From positions 1 to 64,000 of the forward strand of contig JANOGW010000003.1 in the NCBI GenBank assembly GCA_031406155.1: a stretch of 64,000 nt of DNA, given 5' to 3'. Below, piece after piece: positions 15,713 through 24,661 of the stretch (position 1 is the first letter of the stretch; each line of letters begins with the position of its first letter). The notes under the pieces were generated by a model that was given only the letters and a program-made list of their open reading frames with translations, searched no databases and was not told the DNA's origin. The stretch is from JACMNW01 sp031406155. Its GTDB lineage: Bacteria > Pseudomonadota > Alphaproteobacteria > Rhodobacterales > Rhodobacteraceae. Both the position numbers and the translations under genes were made by a program.

Positions 15713-16941
15713 GCGGGCAGCAGCTGTTCGAGGATGCGGGGAATGTTCTGCTTGACCTTGAAGTACCCGGCGGTGGCGTGCGGCCAGATTGCCGCATCCC
15801 AGTCTCGCTGCCATTCGCAAAGTGTGATGCCCTGTTTGGCAAGGGCCGGTGCCGCCTCATCCAGCCAGTCGCGCAAAGGGCCCCGGGTGATGAAGGGCGT
15901 CACAACCTGCGTGGCCCCCGCGTTTGCGGCCCATTTGGCCAGACTTGCCGGATCATCCGCGCGCATCGCAGTCGCGGCAAAGCCGGACCGCTGGGCTGCA
16001 TCGGCCAGCGCGCCATCCTCGAACCCCTGCACCAGATCGGACACCGGCAGCGGCGATCGCAGGTGAGTTGCGCTTAGCGTCGTCGTTATGCGGATGTCCA
16101 GCCCCGCAAGATCGAAATCCTCGACCCGGCAATCCTCGTCCGTGATCAGCAGAGCAGTCGGGCGGCGCGGTTGCGGTGGTGTCACCGGGCGTAGCGGCAG
16201 GACCGTCGGCAAGCCGTCAGGCTCGGTCGCCTCCAGCCCCTCTGTCACTTCGGCCAGTTCGCTTTGTCGCGGTGTGAAGCGCCCCGCGGTGAAGGTGGCA
16301 ATGTTCTGCGCGTCGGCGGGGTATGGTTTGCCCCGGGTGTGCAGCCCCGCCACCCAGCGCCAGCCCAGTGTGTTCGATGCGGCATCACCGTCCAGCAGGT
16401 GGCGATAAAAGAAATCTGCCCCCAGCCGCCACGGCAGCCCCAGCGTGAAGATCCAGATCGAGGCAAACCACATCCGCGCATGATTATGCAGATAGCCGGT
16501 GTCGACCAGTTCGGTTGCCCAGGCATCGAAACAGGCAAGCCCGGTTTGCCCATTCATCGCCCGGTCCACGTCGCGGCGCAGCCGGCGGTCACGGTCAAGG
16601 GCGGCCAGATCTGCGTCCAGCCCTGTGCGGTAACTGTCCCAGACTTGCGGACGGCGTTCCAGCCAACCCTTGAAATAGCCGCGCCAGATCACCTCTTGTA
16701 CGAACTTTTCGGCTTCTTCCGGCCCATGAGCGGCCAGCGCTGCCGCCACGGCATCGGACTCCAGTACCAGCCTGCGCCGGATGTAGGGCGATAGCGCCGA
16801 CACCGCCCCGTGCGCGCCGGGCTTATGCGCGCCGGGGCCATGGTCAGTGTTGCGGCCGTTGGCATAGCGCCGCCCCATGCGGGGGGTAAAGGCGGCCAGA
16901 ATTTTATCACCTTCAGCACGGGTCGGGGTCCAGTCTGTCAT
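15709..16941 (-). CDS. Photolyase/cryptochrome-like FAD-binding protein
   Basis: 410 residues from the ATG at 16941 (in-frame alternatives at 16950 and 16974). The first about 230 residues are the photolyase FAD-binding helical domain: an RN...G turn, SALSPYIRRR, WRGYFKGW, TGYLHNHARMWFAS and DGDAASNTLGWRWVAG. The remaining about 150 residues look like the alpha/beta domain that is normally N-terminal, ending in a WPHATAGYF-type segment. So the domains are in swapped order relative to classical photolyase. Flavin chemistry under blue light is expected; DNA repair versus signalling cannot be decided. It heads the minus-strand operon with the MddA-like, UbiG-like and DUF427 genes. Confidence 0.82.
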   Translation of the reverse strand: MTDWTPTRAEGDKILAAFTPRMGRRYANGRNTDHGPGAHKPGAHGAVSALSPYIRRRLVLESDAVAAALAAHGPEEAEKFVQEVIWRGYFKGWLERRPQVWDSYRTGLDADLAALDRDRRLRRDVDRAMNGQTGLACFDAWATELVDTGYLHNHARMWFASIWIFTLGLPWRLGADFFYRHLLDGDAASNTLGWRWVAGLHTRGKPYPADAQNIATFTAGRFTPRQSELAEVTEGLEATEPDGLPTVLPLRPVTPPQPRRPTALLITDEDCRVEDFDLAGLDIRITTTLSATHLRSPLPVSDLVQGFEDGALADAAQRSGFAATAMRADDPASLAKWAANAGATQVVTPFITRGPLRDWLDEAAPALAKQGITLCEWQRDWDAAIWPHATAGYFKVKQNIPRILEQLLPA

Positions 16942-16952
16942 CAGGTCCATCT

Positions 16953-17957
16953 TCAATTTATAGCTCTTGGACATGATGCCCGCCGCCGGAATTTCAATGC
17001 GGCAGAGTCGTATGGTTGCGATAAGCTTCGATCATTGGGCGCAAGGCGACACGCGCCCACCCGTGGCAGCACGAAGGTGTCAGAACCTTCCATCAAAGCG
17101 CTGAACCGGGCCAGATGCTGCGCTTCGGCCAGATAGTCCGCTTCTGCGTGCAACTGTCGTTTGGCCTCGGCCAGCAGGGGCGACAGGTCCATGCTGCGCG
17201 GCAAAATTCCCGGCAGACGCAGCGGCGTAGCCACACTGTCCACATCACAGTCGAAGCTGACTTGCACTTCAGGATATTGCACCTTGATTGCAAGGTCCTT
17301 ATCGTCGCGCGTGATCGCCCGGTGCACCTGCCCGATGAACGCCGCGATGGCGAACCGGATGATCCGGGTAATCGGGATGATCTGTCGTTCGTTACCCTCG
17401 AACAACGCGATAGGGGCTTCGACCTCGTCCTGTGTCGGCGATCGGTCCCGCTCCGTGCCCTTTCCGATCAGGCCGAGCCGTTTCAACGCAATCCGGGCCA
17501 GCGCCACCTGTTCCGTGGAGATCGGCAACCCATGCACGGCAGCTGCATGCGACAGAACGAGGCCGATCGTCCCGATATCGATCCCAAGAGTCACAGGCCC
17601 CGCGCCTGCCTCAGACTGGGACCGCCCGAACTGGATCAGCCGTTCCCGGTCCAGTGCCGTGATCTTGATAGCCTCCAGCTCACGCTGCAACATTTCCAAC
17701 GTCGCGGCCTTCGACCGCTGCGGCGGCTTTCCGACCGCCGTCATGTCTTCGATATGCGGTTTCACCAGTTCTCCGAACTTCGTCAGCCGACCTATCCGGG
17801 CGCTCACCAGCGTTTCGTTGCGATCGACCGACAGCTCGGCTAAACGGGACCAGCGGAGCGCATCGTCTCGCCGCAGAAACGTCTCGCTGACATAGCGACC
17901 CTTGCGGCGGGCCTGCGCACGCCATGAGCCTGAGGGAAGCTTTGCGATGGTCGGCAT
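16953..17957 (-). pseudogene. Truncated tyrosine integrase fused in frame to an ABC1-kinase fragment
   Basis: One open frame of 334 codons. Residues 1 to about 205 match the arm-binding, core-binding and start of the catalytic domain of a phage-type tyrosine recombinase (SGSWRAQARRKGRYVSETF at the N-terminus, ITRIIRFAIA at the end), but none of the catalytic Arg-His-Arg-Tyr set is reached. At residue 206 the sequence switches to an AarF/ABC1/UbiB-like kinase: IGQVHRA, LAIKVQYPEVQ, LLAEAKRQLHAEADYL, FVLPRV. After residue 300 the homology ends in unrelated sequence. Both parents are incomplete. The start lies 102 bases from, and divergent to, dusA. Confidence 0.85.
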
Positions 17958-18059
17958 TTCGTGTGCAATCCGTGTGCAATGAGTCGTCGTAGCGTGGTGA
18001 AAAGGGGCGTGGGAACGGTGAACAGACGGGCAAGCTAACGATTTGAGACTTCAGCAATA

Positions 18060-19055
18060 ATGACAGAATATCAACCACATAGACTTTCCATTGCACCCAT
18101 GATGGACTGGACGGATCGCCATTGTCGGCATTTTCACCGGCTGATGACGCGCCGGGCGATGCTGTATACCGAAATGGTCACCGCTGCCGCCGTCATCCAC
18201 GGGTCCCGTGATCGGCTGCTTGCGTTCTCGGCTGAAGAACATCCCGTTGCCCTGCAACTTGGCGGCTCCGATCCTGCCGAACTGGCCCATGCTGTGCGCC
18301 TTGCCGCCGCCTATGGCTATGCCGAGATCAACCTGAACGTCGGCTGCCCATCCGATCGCGTGCAGTCCGGCTGCTTTGGCGCGGTGCTGATGGAGCGGCC
18401 AGCGCTGGTCGCTGCCTGCGTGGCTGCAATGCGGGAGGCAAGCCCGGTGCCGGTCACCGTTAAGTGCCGGATCGGCGTGGATGATCAGGATCCCGAAACA
18501 ATCCTGCCTGATTTCCTACAAACCGTATCGGCGGCGGGTGTCACACATTTCATCATCCACGCCCGGAAGGCATGGCTGAAGGGCCTGTCGCCGAAGGAAA
18601 ACCGCGATATTCCGCCGTTGGATTACCCGCTGGTACTGCGCATGAAACAGCAGTTCCCGCATCTGACCATCTGCATCAACGGTGGCATCACCTCGCTTGA
18701 ACAGGCGACAGGCTTTCTTGATCAAGGCATCGACGGCGTCATGCTGGGGCGTGCGGCCTACCACGATCCGGCCTCGGTGCTGATCGGGGCTGATGCACTG
18801 TGGGGCGCCAGTCCCGGGGCGGGGGCAGGGCGCGGCGCGTTCGACACCGTCCGCGACATGCGCCCCTACATCGCGGCCCATCTGGCCAATGGAGGCCGCC
18901 TGCACCAGATCACCCGCCACATGCTCGGCCTCTTTCACGGGCGTCCCGGTGCGCGCGGTTGGCGGCGCGTGTTGTCAGACCGGGCCAACCGTCCCGGTGC
19001 GGGGCTTGAGGTGCTGGATATGGCATTGGAGGCGCTTCACGCCAAGGCCTCCTGA
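18060..19055 (+). CDS. dusA: tRNA-dihydrouridine(20/20a) synthase DusA
   Basis: FMN enzyme reducing uridine in the tRNA D-loop. 331 residues. The N-terminal APMMDWTDRH motif, the catalytic cysteine in LNVGCPSDRVQSG, the HARKAWLKGLSPKENR segment and the late DGVMLGRAAY match DusA and separate it from DusB/DusC. The 5' end of dusA is a known attachment site for a class of integrases, and an integrase remnant lies directly upstream. The 3' end overlaps the convergent exporter gene by 19 bases. Confidence 0.95.
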   Translation: MTEYQPHRLSIAPMMDWTDRHCRHFHRLMTRRAMLYTEMVTAAAVIHGSRDRLLAFSAEEHPVALQLGGSDPAELAHAVRLAAAYGYAEINLNVGCPSDRVQSGCFGAVLMERPALVAACVAAMREASPVPVTVKCRIGVDDQDPETILPDFLQTVSAAGVTHFIIHARKAWLKGLSPKENRDIPPLDYPLVLRMKQQFPHLTICINGGITSLEQATGFLDQGIDGVMLGRAAYHDPASVLIGADALWGASPGAGAGRGAFDTVRDMRPYIAAHLANGGRLHQITRHMLGLFHGRPGARGWRRVLSDRANRPGAGLEVLDMALEALHAKAS

Positions 19056-20230
19056 CGCGGAATGAACCGTGACAGCCCCAGCGCGATGACCCCGCACAGC
19101 GCAATGGCAGCCAGCATTGGCACCACCGTGCCATCCATGAACGGCCCCGTCGCCGCCACCAGCACCCCCGCCGCGACCATCTGCATGGTGCCGCCAAGCG
19201 AGGATGCAAGGCCTGCATGCGCGCCCTGTTCCTCCAGCGCCAGAACCTGTGATGTGGGCAGCACGACGCCGAGGAACATGTTGCCGATGAACAACCCGGC
19301 CACCGTGACCGGAAGGTTGGCATAACCGGCAAGGCCAAGTGCGAACAGCACGATTGTGGCAAGCGCAAAGCCGGTGGTCGCCAACATGATCATGCGGTGC
19401 GGTCCCAGCTTCTGGCCCAGCGGTGCTGCGAACTGCGACGCCGCAAAAAATCCGAAGGCATTGATTGCAAAAGCAAAGGAAAACTGTGTGGGCGACAGGC
19501 CGAACTGGCCGGTATAGACGAATGCTGCGCTGGCGATGAACACGAAGAAGCTGGCAAAGGCAAAGCCCGCCAGAAACGTCATCACCAAGAAACCCCGGTC
19601 GGCGAACAACATGGCGACACCCGCCCGCATCGTTGCCAGATCGAAGGGCTGGCGCTGTTCGGGTTTCAACGTTTCCTCCAGCATGAAACAGATCAGAAAA
19701 AAGCTCAGCGCCGCCGCGACCAGCAGCGCCCAGAAGATCAACCGCCACGACCCGAACGCCAGCAACGCCGACCCCGACAGCGGGGCCAGCAGCGGCGAGA
19801 TGGCGATGACGATCATGATGGTTGACATCATCCGCGTGGCAGCGGCCCCGGTGGCAAGGTCGCGGATCACCGCGCGCAGCACCACCATGTTTGCCGCCCC
19901 GCCGATGCCTTGCACGAATCTGCCCAGGATCAGCATCTCGATCGTGGGTGCCACCGCGCAGATCACCGTGCCGGCGATGAACAGCGCCAGCCCGGCATAC
20001 ATCGGTGGCTTGCGACCCGATTGATCGGCCCAGGGGCCATAGACCAGCTGCGCCAGACCAAAGGCGATGAAATAAGCGACAATCGTCCATTGCACGGCCT
20101 GCATGGAGGTCTGAAGTTCGGCGCCGATGCTTGGCATTCCTGGCAGGTACATGTCGATGGCAAACGGGCCGACGGCGGCCACCGAGCCAAGGATCAAAGA
20201 GTAACGGATCAGTGAAACTGATTTTTGCAT
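19037..20230 (-). CDS. Bcr/CflA-family MFS multidrug exporter
   Basis: 397 residues, 12 predicted transmembrane helices, proton-driven export at the inner membrane. The first loop DMYLPGMPSIGAEL is characteristic of the Bcr/CflA subfamily (DHA1), followed by the MFS loop motif GPWADQSGRKPP. The substrate range cannot be told from sequence. It is divergent from the TauE gene with a 119-base spacer that should hold both promoters. Confidence 0.9.
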   Translation of the reverse strand: MQKSVSLIRYSLILGSVAAVGPFAIDMYLPGMPSIGAELQTSMQAVQWTIVAYFIAFGLAQLVYGPWADQSGRKPPMYAGLALFIAGTVICAVAPTIEMLILGRFVQGIGGAANMVVLRAVIRDLATGAAATRMMSTIMIVIAISPLLAPLSGSALLAFGSWRLIFWALLVAAALSFFLICFMLEETLKPEQRQPFDLATMRAGVAMLFADRGFLVMTFLAGFAFASFFVFIASAAFVYTGQFGLSPTQFSFAFAINAFGFFAASQFAAPLGQKLGPHRMIMLATTGFALATIVLFALGLAGYANLPVTVAGLFIGNMFLGVVLPTSQVLALEEQGAHAGLASSLGGTMQMVAAGVLVAATGPFMDGTVVPMLAAIALCGVIALGLSRFIPRQEALA

Positions 20231-20349
20231 GATATCCTCGATGGTGTGAATGGTACGAACCTAGCAAGGTCGGACGGTCAAGAAAAGCCCGGATCGACTG
20301 GCGCTGCGGGATGTGCCGGGATAGATCATGTCGGGAAGCGTTCTGAGGG

Positions 20350-21174
20350 ATGATGATGCCGGATCTTGCCGCCCTGCTGCCGATGATTGCCCTTTTGCTG
20401 GTCATCGGGGCCTTTGCCGGGGTTATCGCCGGGCTGCTAGGGGTAGGTGGCGGGATCGTCGTGGTGCCTGCGTTCTTCTACACCTTCGATCATCTGGGCT
20501 ACGGCGGCCCACATCTGATGCAGGTCTGCGTTGCCACATCGCTTGCCACGATCATGGCCACGTCGCTGCGATCGGTGCTGGCGCATCACCGCAAGGGTGC
20601 CGTCGATTGGGACATCCTGCGCCAATGGGGGCCATGGATCGTGCTCGGCACTATTGCCGGCGTGTTTGTCGCCTCCAGTCTTACATCTACCACCTTGCAG
20701 GCCATCTTCGGTATTCTGGCCATGATCGCGGGGCTTTACATGGCCTTCGGCCGCGACAACTGGCGTATCGCCCAAAGCATGCCAGCCCAACCCACACGCG
20801 GCATCCTAGCCACTGGTATCGGCTTTCTGTCGGTTTTGATGGGCATCGGTGGCGGCACCTTTGGCGTGCCGATGATGAGCCTCTACAACGTGCCGATCCA
20901 CCGTGCCGTCGCCACCGCGTCGGGCTTTGGCATGATCATCGCCGTGCCATCGGTGATCGGTTTTCTGTTCGTCCCGGTTGACCTGGCCCCGCCGTTCACC
21001 CTCGGGGCCATCAATATTCCCGCCTTCCTGACCGTCATTGCCACGACGCTGCTGGCAACCCCATGGGGGGTCAAACTGGCCCATGCAATGAACCCAAAGC
21101 CGCTAAAACGGGCGTTCGCGGTGTTTCTGGTGCTGGTCGCGGCAAACATGTTGCGCAAGGCCGCCGGATGGTAG
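20350..21174 (+). CDS. TauE/SafE-family sulfite/sulfonate exporter
   Basis: 274 residues with about eight transmembrane helices in two homologous halves. Each half has a glycine-rich motif: LLGVGGGIVVVPAF in the first and MGIGGGTFGVPMM in the second, which are hallmarks of TauE/SafE permeases. These export sulfite or organosulfonates. The stop overlaps the start of the next gene by 7 bases. Confidence 0.9.
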   Translation: MMMPDLAALLPMIALLLVIGAFAGVIAGLLGVGGGIVVVPAFFYTFDHLGYGGPHLMQVCVATSLATIMATSLRSVLAHHRKGAVDWDILRQWGPWIVLGTIAGVFVASSLTSTTLQAIFGILAMIAGLYMAFGRDNWRIAQSMPAQPTRGILATGIGFLSVLMGIGGGTFGVPMMSLYNVPIHRAVATASGFGMIIAVPSVIGFLFVPVDLAPPFTLGAINIPAFLTVIATTLLATPWGVKLAHAMNPKPLKRAFAVFLVLVAANMLRKAAGW

Positions 21175-21911
21175 GGCAGGGCTGGGCGGTACTTGGCCCC
21201 GACCCGCGCATTGCCACATGGGCCGATGCGGCGCGCCGGCTGGCACTGGAAACCCTCGCCGCACGACAAGAGGACTGGCGCTGCGGCGGTACATGGCTGG
21301 TCGGGGTTGATGCTTTGCCCAACGATCCGACCGGCGCCGTTCCCGGGGCGGATTTTCCATGGGGCGCGCTGCCGCTTGTCCCTGAAGCCCTGCACCCGGC
21401 CCAACTATCAGTGATCAAACCCGGCTACCCGCAGCCGTCACCATCGGAAACCGAACCCGCCTACCGTTACCGACTTATCCGTGATGCCGCACATCTGGAC
21501 GGCCTGCTGCTGCAACCGGGCGGTGCCCGCCTGATGCAAGAGCCGCACCACTGGGTCTTGGGCATTGCCCTGAACGACTGCGATGCGGGTGCCTCGCCGC
21601 TTGTGGTCTGGGACGGCAGTCACGGCGTGATGCGTGCTGCTATTGCTGCGGCACTTGCCGCGCATCCGCCGGAAGATTGGGGTAAGGTCGATCTGAACCC
21701 CGCTTATCAGGATGCCCGCCGACAGGTTTTCGCCAGCTGCCCCCGCCGCGTGTTGCCGATAAAACCGGGACAAGCGACGCTGCTGCACCGCCACACCCTG
21801 CACGGCGTGGCCGCGTGGCAACCCGGCGCGAATGCCCCGTCTGAAGGCCGCATGATCGCCTATTTCCGCCCCCAAATGGCCAGCGTCAGGCGCTGGCTGG
21901 ATGACCGGTAG
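21168..21911 (+). CDS. Phytanoyl-CoA dioxygenase-like protein
   Basis: 247 residues from the ATG at 21168. It resembles the PhyH branch of 2-oxoglutarate/Fe(II) oxygenases: HHWVLGIALNDCD followed by VWDGSH in the middle, and HRHTLHGVAAW at the C-terminal side, supplying candidate His/Asp iron ligands. EctD (ectoine hydroxylase) belongs to the same superfamily but is longer, and I do not see its signature here. It is 44 bases upstream of the solitary ectC-like gene, so a linked function is possible. Confidence 0.72.
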   Translation: MVGQGWAVLGPDPRIATWADAARRLALETLAARQEDWRCGGTWLVGVDALPNDPTGAVPGADFPWGALPLVPEALHPAQLSVIKPGYPQPSPSETEPAYRYRLIRDAAHLDGLLLQPGGARLMQEPHHWVLGIALNDCDAGASPLVVWDGSHGVMRAAIAAALAAHPPEDWGKVDLNPAYQDARRQVFASCPRRVLPIKPGQATLLHRHTLHGVAAWQPGANAPSEGRMIAYFRPQMASVRRWLDDR

Positions 21912-21955
21912 ACGCATCTCTCGCATCAAAGCCAGCAATTGAAAGGACAATTCGC

Positions 21956-22345
21956 ATGATCATCGTCGACCGCAAATCCCTCGAAAACACTGCGCGTGAT
22001 GCGTCCGGGCCGGGCTGGACCAGCCTTCGGCTGTTGGTGCAGTCCGACGGGCTGGGCTACACGATGACTGACACCACCATTGCCCCCGGCGCAGTGCTGA
22101 CACTGGAATACAAGAACCATGTCGAGGCCTGTTATTGTCTGGACGGCGAGGGCGAGGTGGTTGAACTTGGCTCCGGGCTGCGCCATGCGATCCGCCCCGG
22201 CGTGCTGTATGCGCCCAACCTGCATGACCGCCACGAGGTGCGCGTGACCTCGGACAACGCCATGCGGCTGATCTGCGTTTTTACTCCCGCCCTTGTTGGC
22301 AGCGAGGTGCATCGGCCCGATGGCAGCTACTCCGCGCAAGGCTGA
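21956..22345 (+). CDS. ectC: Ectoine synthase EctC (solitary)
   Basis: 129 residues, full length for EctC, a cupin that cyclises N-acetyl-diaminobutyrate to ectoine. The iron-ligand set of characterised EctC is present at matching positions (E57, Y85, H93), as are W21 and the tail FTPALVGSEVHR. No ectA, ectB or ask gene lies within the window, so this is an orphan copy that may use an external precursor or a different substrate. An AAAGGA ribosome site lies upstream. Confidence 0.88.
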   Translation: MIIVDRKSLENTARDASGPGWTSLRLLVQSDGLGYTMTDTTIAPGAVLTLEYKNHVEACYCLDGEGEVVELGSGLRHAIRPGVLYAPNLHDRHEVRVTSDNAMRLICVFTPALVGSEVHRPDGSYSAQG

Positions 22346-22380
22346 CGGAAGATACCCGCCCAGCCCCGACCCGGCAGACT

Positions 22381-22487
22381 CTAAAGGCTGTCTGCCGATC
22401 ATAGTATCGCCAGACAGCCTTTAGCCGTTCGGTCTTACGCGAGTCTTTCGACAAACCCGGTATCCACTTTTGTCGGACAAGCTCTAG
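22381..22487 (+). repeat. Dispersed hairpin repeat element, copy 1
   Basis: About 107 bases between the convergent ectC and DUF1289 genes. It starts with a perfect 14-base inverted repeat, CTAAAGGCTGTCTG (22381-22394) and CAGACAGCCTTTAG (22411-22424), whose loop contains GATCATAGTAT. The other end reads CCACTTTTGTCGGACAAG followed by CTCTAG. The terminal CTA is the complement of the DUF1289 TAG stop. A second, inverted copy lies at 52472-52582. Confidence 0.85.
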
Positions 22488-22759
22488 CGGTCCAGCCGCC
22501 CCATCCGCCCACCGCGCCGCTTGATCAGGCGGGGCGCGCGGTCCGGCAGATCAGCCATGATTACCGCCCGCGCTGCCGGTGTTAGGCGCGACCAATGGGA
22601 AATTTCCTCGATCGTGCGGTAACAGCCGACGCACAACCGTTCTTCGGGATGAACGACGCACAATTTCACGCAGGGCGAGTCTACCTCGTCGCGCATCCAG
22701 ACCTCGTCTCTTGACTGCTCATCTTTCACCGATGGGTCTTTCCCGTCGTCAACTTTCAT
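22484..22759 (-). CDS. DUF1289 small cysteine protein
   Basis: 91 residues. Four cysteines in CX3CX8CX2C spacing (C30, C34, C43, C46) form the DUF1289 motif, probably binding a metal or Fe-S cluster. Function unknown; the family often accompanies DNA or redox genes. The ATG overlaps the ruvX stop (ATGA), and an internal start at residue 22 is possible. Its TAG stop lies inside the dispersed repeat. Confidence 0.85.
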   Translation of the reverse strand: MKVDDGKDPSVKDEQSRDEVWMRDEVDSPCVKLCVVHPEERLCVGCYRTIEEISHWSRLTPAARAVIMADLPDRAPRLIKRRGGRMGRLDR

Positions 22760-23235
22760 TCATTGGCCCGCCCGATATAGGTCATGCGGTCCAACGCGCC
22801 TTGCAAGATATACCCTGCCGCGACCTGATCGATGACTTCATTGCGACGTTTTCGCGACGTATCCGCCTCCAGCAGAGCGCGTTCTGCAGCCACAGTGGAA
22901 AGCCGTTCATCCCAGTAGCCGATCGGCAGGTCGGTCAGTCGCGCCAGATTGCGCGCGAACGCGCGTGTCGCCTGCGCGCGCGGCCCTTCCGAGCCGTTCA
23001 TGTTGCGTGGCAAACCCAAAATCAGCCCGGCGATATTGCGCGCGCCGGTCAACACCAGCAACGCCGCCGCATCCTCGGTGAATTTGCTGCGCCGTATCAC
23101 CGTGATCGGTGTCGCAACCGACCGGCGCAGATCAGAGGTCGCAACGCCAATGGTCTTTTCCCCGAAATCCAACCCGAAGATGGCACGCCCCTGCGGCAGG
23201 CAGGCAGCAAACGCCTCGATTGTGTCGATGATCAT
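22756..23235 (-). CDS. ruvX: Holliday junction resolvase-like RuvX (YqgF)
   Basis: 159 residues from the ATG at 23235, which overlaps the ccmI stop (ATGA). RNase H-fold nuclease with the first catalytic aspartate D23 in GLDFGEKTIGVA, the GLPRNMNGSEGP motif and the YWDERLST motif, all signatures of the YqgF/RuvX family. It acts in 16S rRNA maturation and possibly in recombination. Confidence 0.92.
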   Translation of the reverse strand: MIIDTIEAFAACLPQGRAIFGLDFGEKTIGVATSDLRRSVATPITVIRRSKFTEDAAALLVLTGARNIAGLILGLPRNMNGSEGPRAQATRAFARNLARLTDLPIGYWDERLSTVAAERALLEADTSRKRRNEVIDQVAAGYILQGALDRMTYIGRANE

Positions 23236-24455
23236 TCGGCGGCACCTGCGGCAGCGGCCGCCGCTTGCAGCACCTCCAGATCGCTCGCCCGCCCGGCGAA
23301 TGCGCCTTGCGCTTCGGCATAGATCGCGCGGGCCTGTGCCATATCTCCCAACACCCCCAGCGAAGTGATCAGCCGTGCCCAATCCTCCACCGGCCCGCCT
23401 TGCGAGGCCAGACGGTCGGACAGGCCTTCCACCATGCCTTTGATCATCGCAAGACGGTCCTCGGGGGCCATGTCTGCCGCTTCATCCACCTGTTCCGCCG
23501 TTGGCCCCGCAGGGCCCGGAAAATCATACTTTACCCCCGCGCGCGTAGCGATTTCGGCAATCTGCGCCCGGATCGGTTCTACCCACGGGTCATCGGCGGC
23601 ACTGTCCTCCAGCAACCCGCGCCACATGGTGAAAGCGCGGTCGGCGCGATCCCCTTGCGCGAACATCAACCCCGAATAATACCGCGCCATTCCGTTTGCT
23701 GGCTCCAGTTCCAGCGCGCGGATCAACTCCGCCTCCGCCTCGGGCGAGACATAGCCACCTGCCAGCCGGATCATGATCTCGGCCAGCAGCGCATGGTCTT
23801 GGCCGGTTGCGGTCGAACCCTTTGCCGCGATCAGTTGCGCCTGCGCCTTGGTCGCCGCGCCCAGGTTGCCAAGTGCGGCCTCGTTGCGCGCAAGCAGTGC
23901 AAGCCCGGTGATATCGCCTGGTCTGTCCGCCACCGCCTGCCGGAGCTTGGCCATCAGATCCGCCATTTCCGGGTCCGGCGTGACTGCATCGATGCGTGGC
24001 GCTTCGACCTCTGCCATCGCCTGCGATGGGCGATTTTCGCGAAACGCTTCGGCCGCCGCCAGCCGGCTGGCAAGCGGCATGTCCGGATAGCCCGGCGCAC
24101 CCAGGCGCAGATAACCAAAAACGGCCCCTGGTACTACAACGCCGGCAACCATCATCGCGGCGATCACGCGGGCAGTGCCCGAAGCCCTCTGCGCGGCCGG
24201 TGCCCCCCGACCAGCCCGGTCCGCTTCCAGAATGCGGCGCGATATCTCGGCGCGCAGTCGGTCCGCGTCGCCCTGTGCAATCATTCCTTCGCCCAGATCG
24301 CGGTCAACGTCGCGCAATTGCTGGCGGTACAGCTGCAAATCGAAAGCCGCCGCAGAAGGGGCAGCGACGTGACGCTGAAACACCGCCGCGATCAGGCTGG
24401 CCGCAACGGCCAGACCAATGCCACCGGCAGCAATCCAGAACCCCAAGTTTTCCAA
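23232..24455 (-). CDS. ccmI: Cytochrome c maturation protein CcmI
   Basis: 407 residues. Two N-terminal transmembrane helices (about 5-25 and 92-112) enclose a cytoplasmic loop with the CcmI leucine-zipper-like stretch (LYRQQLRDVDRDL). A long periplasmic TPR-like domain follows that presents apocytochrome c to the heme ligation complex. It is encoded away from the ccmABCDG block at 45.7-48.4 kb, as usual for this group. Confidence 0.9.
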   Translation of the reverse strand: MENLGFWIAAGGIGLAVAASLIAAVFQRHVAAPSAAAFDLQLYRQQLRDVDRDLGEGMIAQGDADRLRAEISRRILEADRAGRGAPAAQRASGTARVIAAMMVAGVVVPGAVFGYLRLGAPGYPDMPLASRLAAAEAFRENRPSQAMAEVEAPRIDAVTPDPEMADLMAKLRQAVADRPGDITGLALLARNEAALGNLGAATKAQAQLIAAKGSTATGQDHALLAEIMIRLAGGYVSPEAEAELIRALELEPANGMARYYSGLMFAQGDRADRAFTMWRGLLEDSAADDPWVEPIRAQIAEIATRAGVKYDFPGPAGPTAEQVDEAADMAPEDRLAMIKGMVEGLSDRLASQGGPVEDWARLITSLGVLGDMAQARAIYAEAQGAFAGRASDLEVLQAAAAAAGAAE

Positions 24456-24661
24456 GCCAACCGTCCTTCTGCACTGTCACAGCCTATCTATGTGCTGTCG
24501 CGGCGCAGCAAAAGCCCGAAATCCGGACATCGCGGTACAACCTTGCAATCGCGCGATTGGTCGCATCGCATAATGTCGCAAATTTCCCGATTGTGCCGCC
24601 TATGAGCGCGGATATATCTGCACCTCGTCCAAACCGGGGCAAACGAAGCGCGGGGCCAGCC

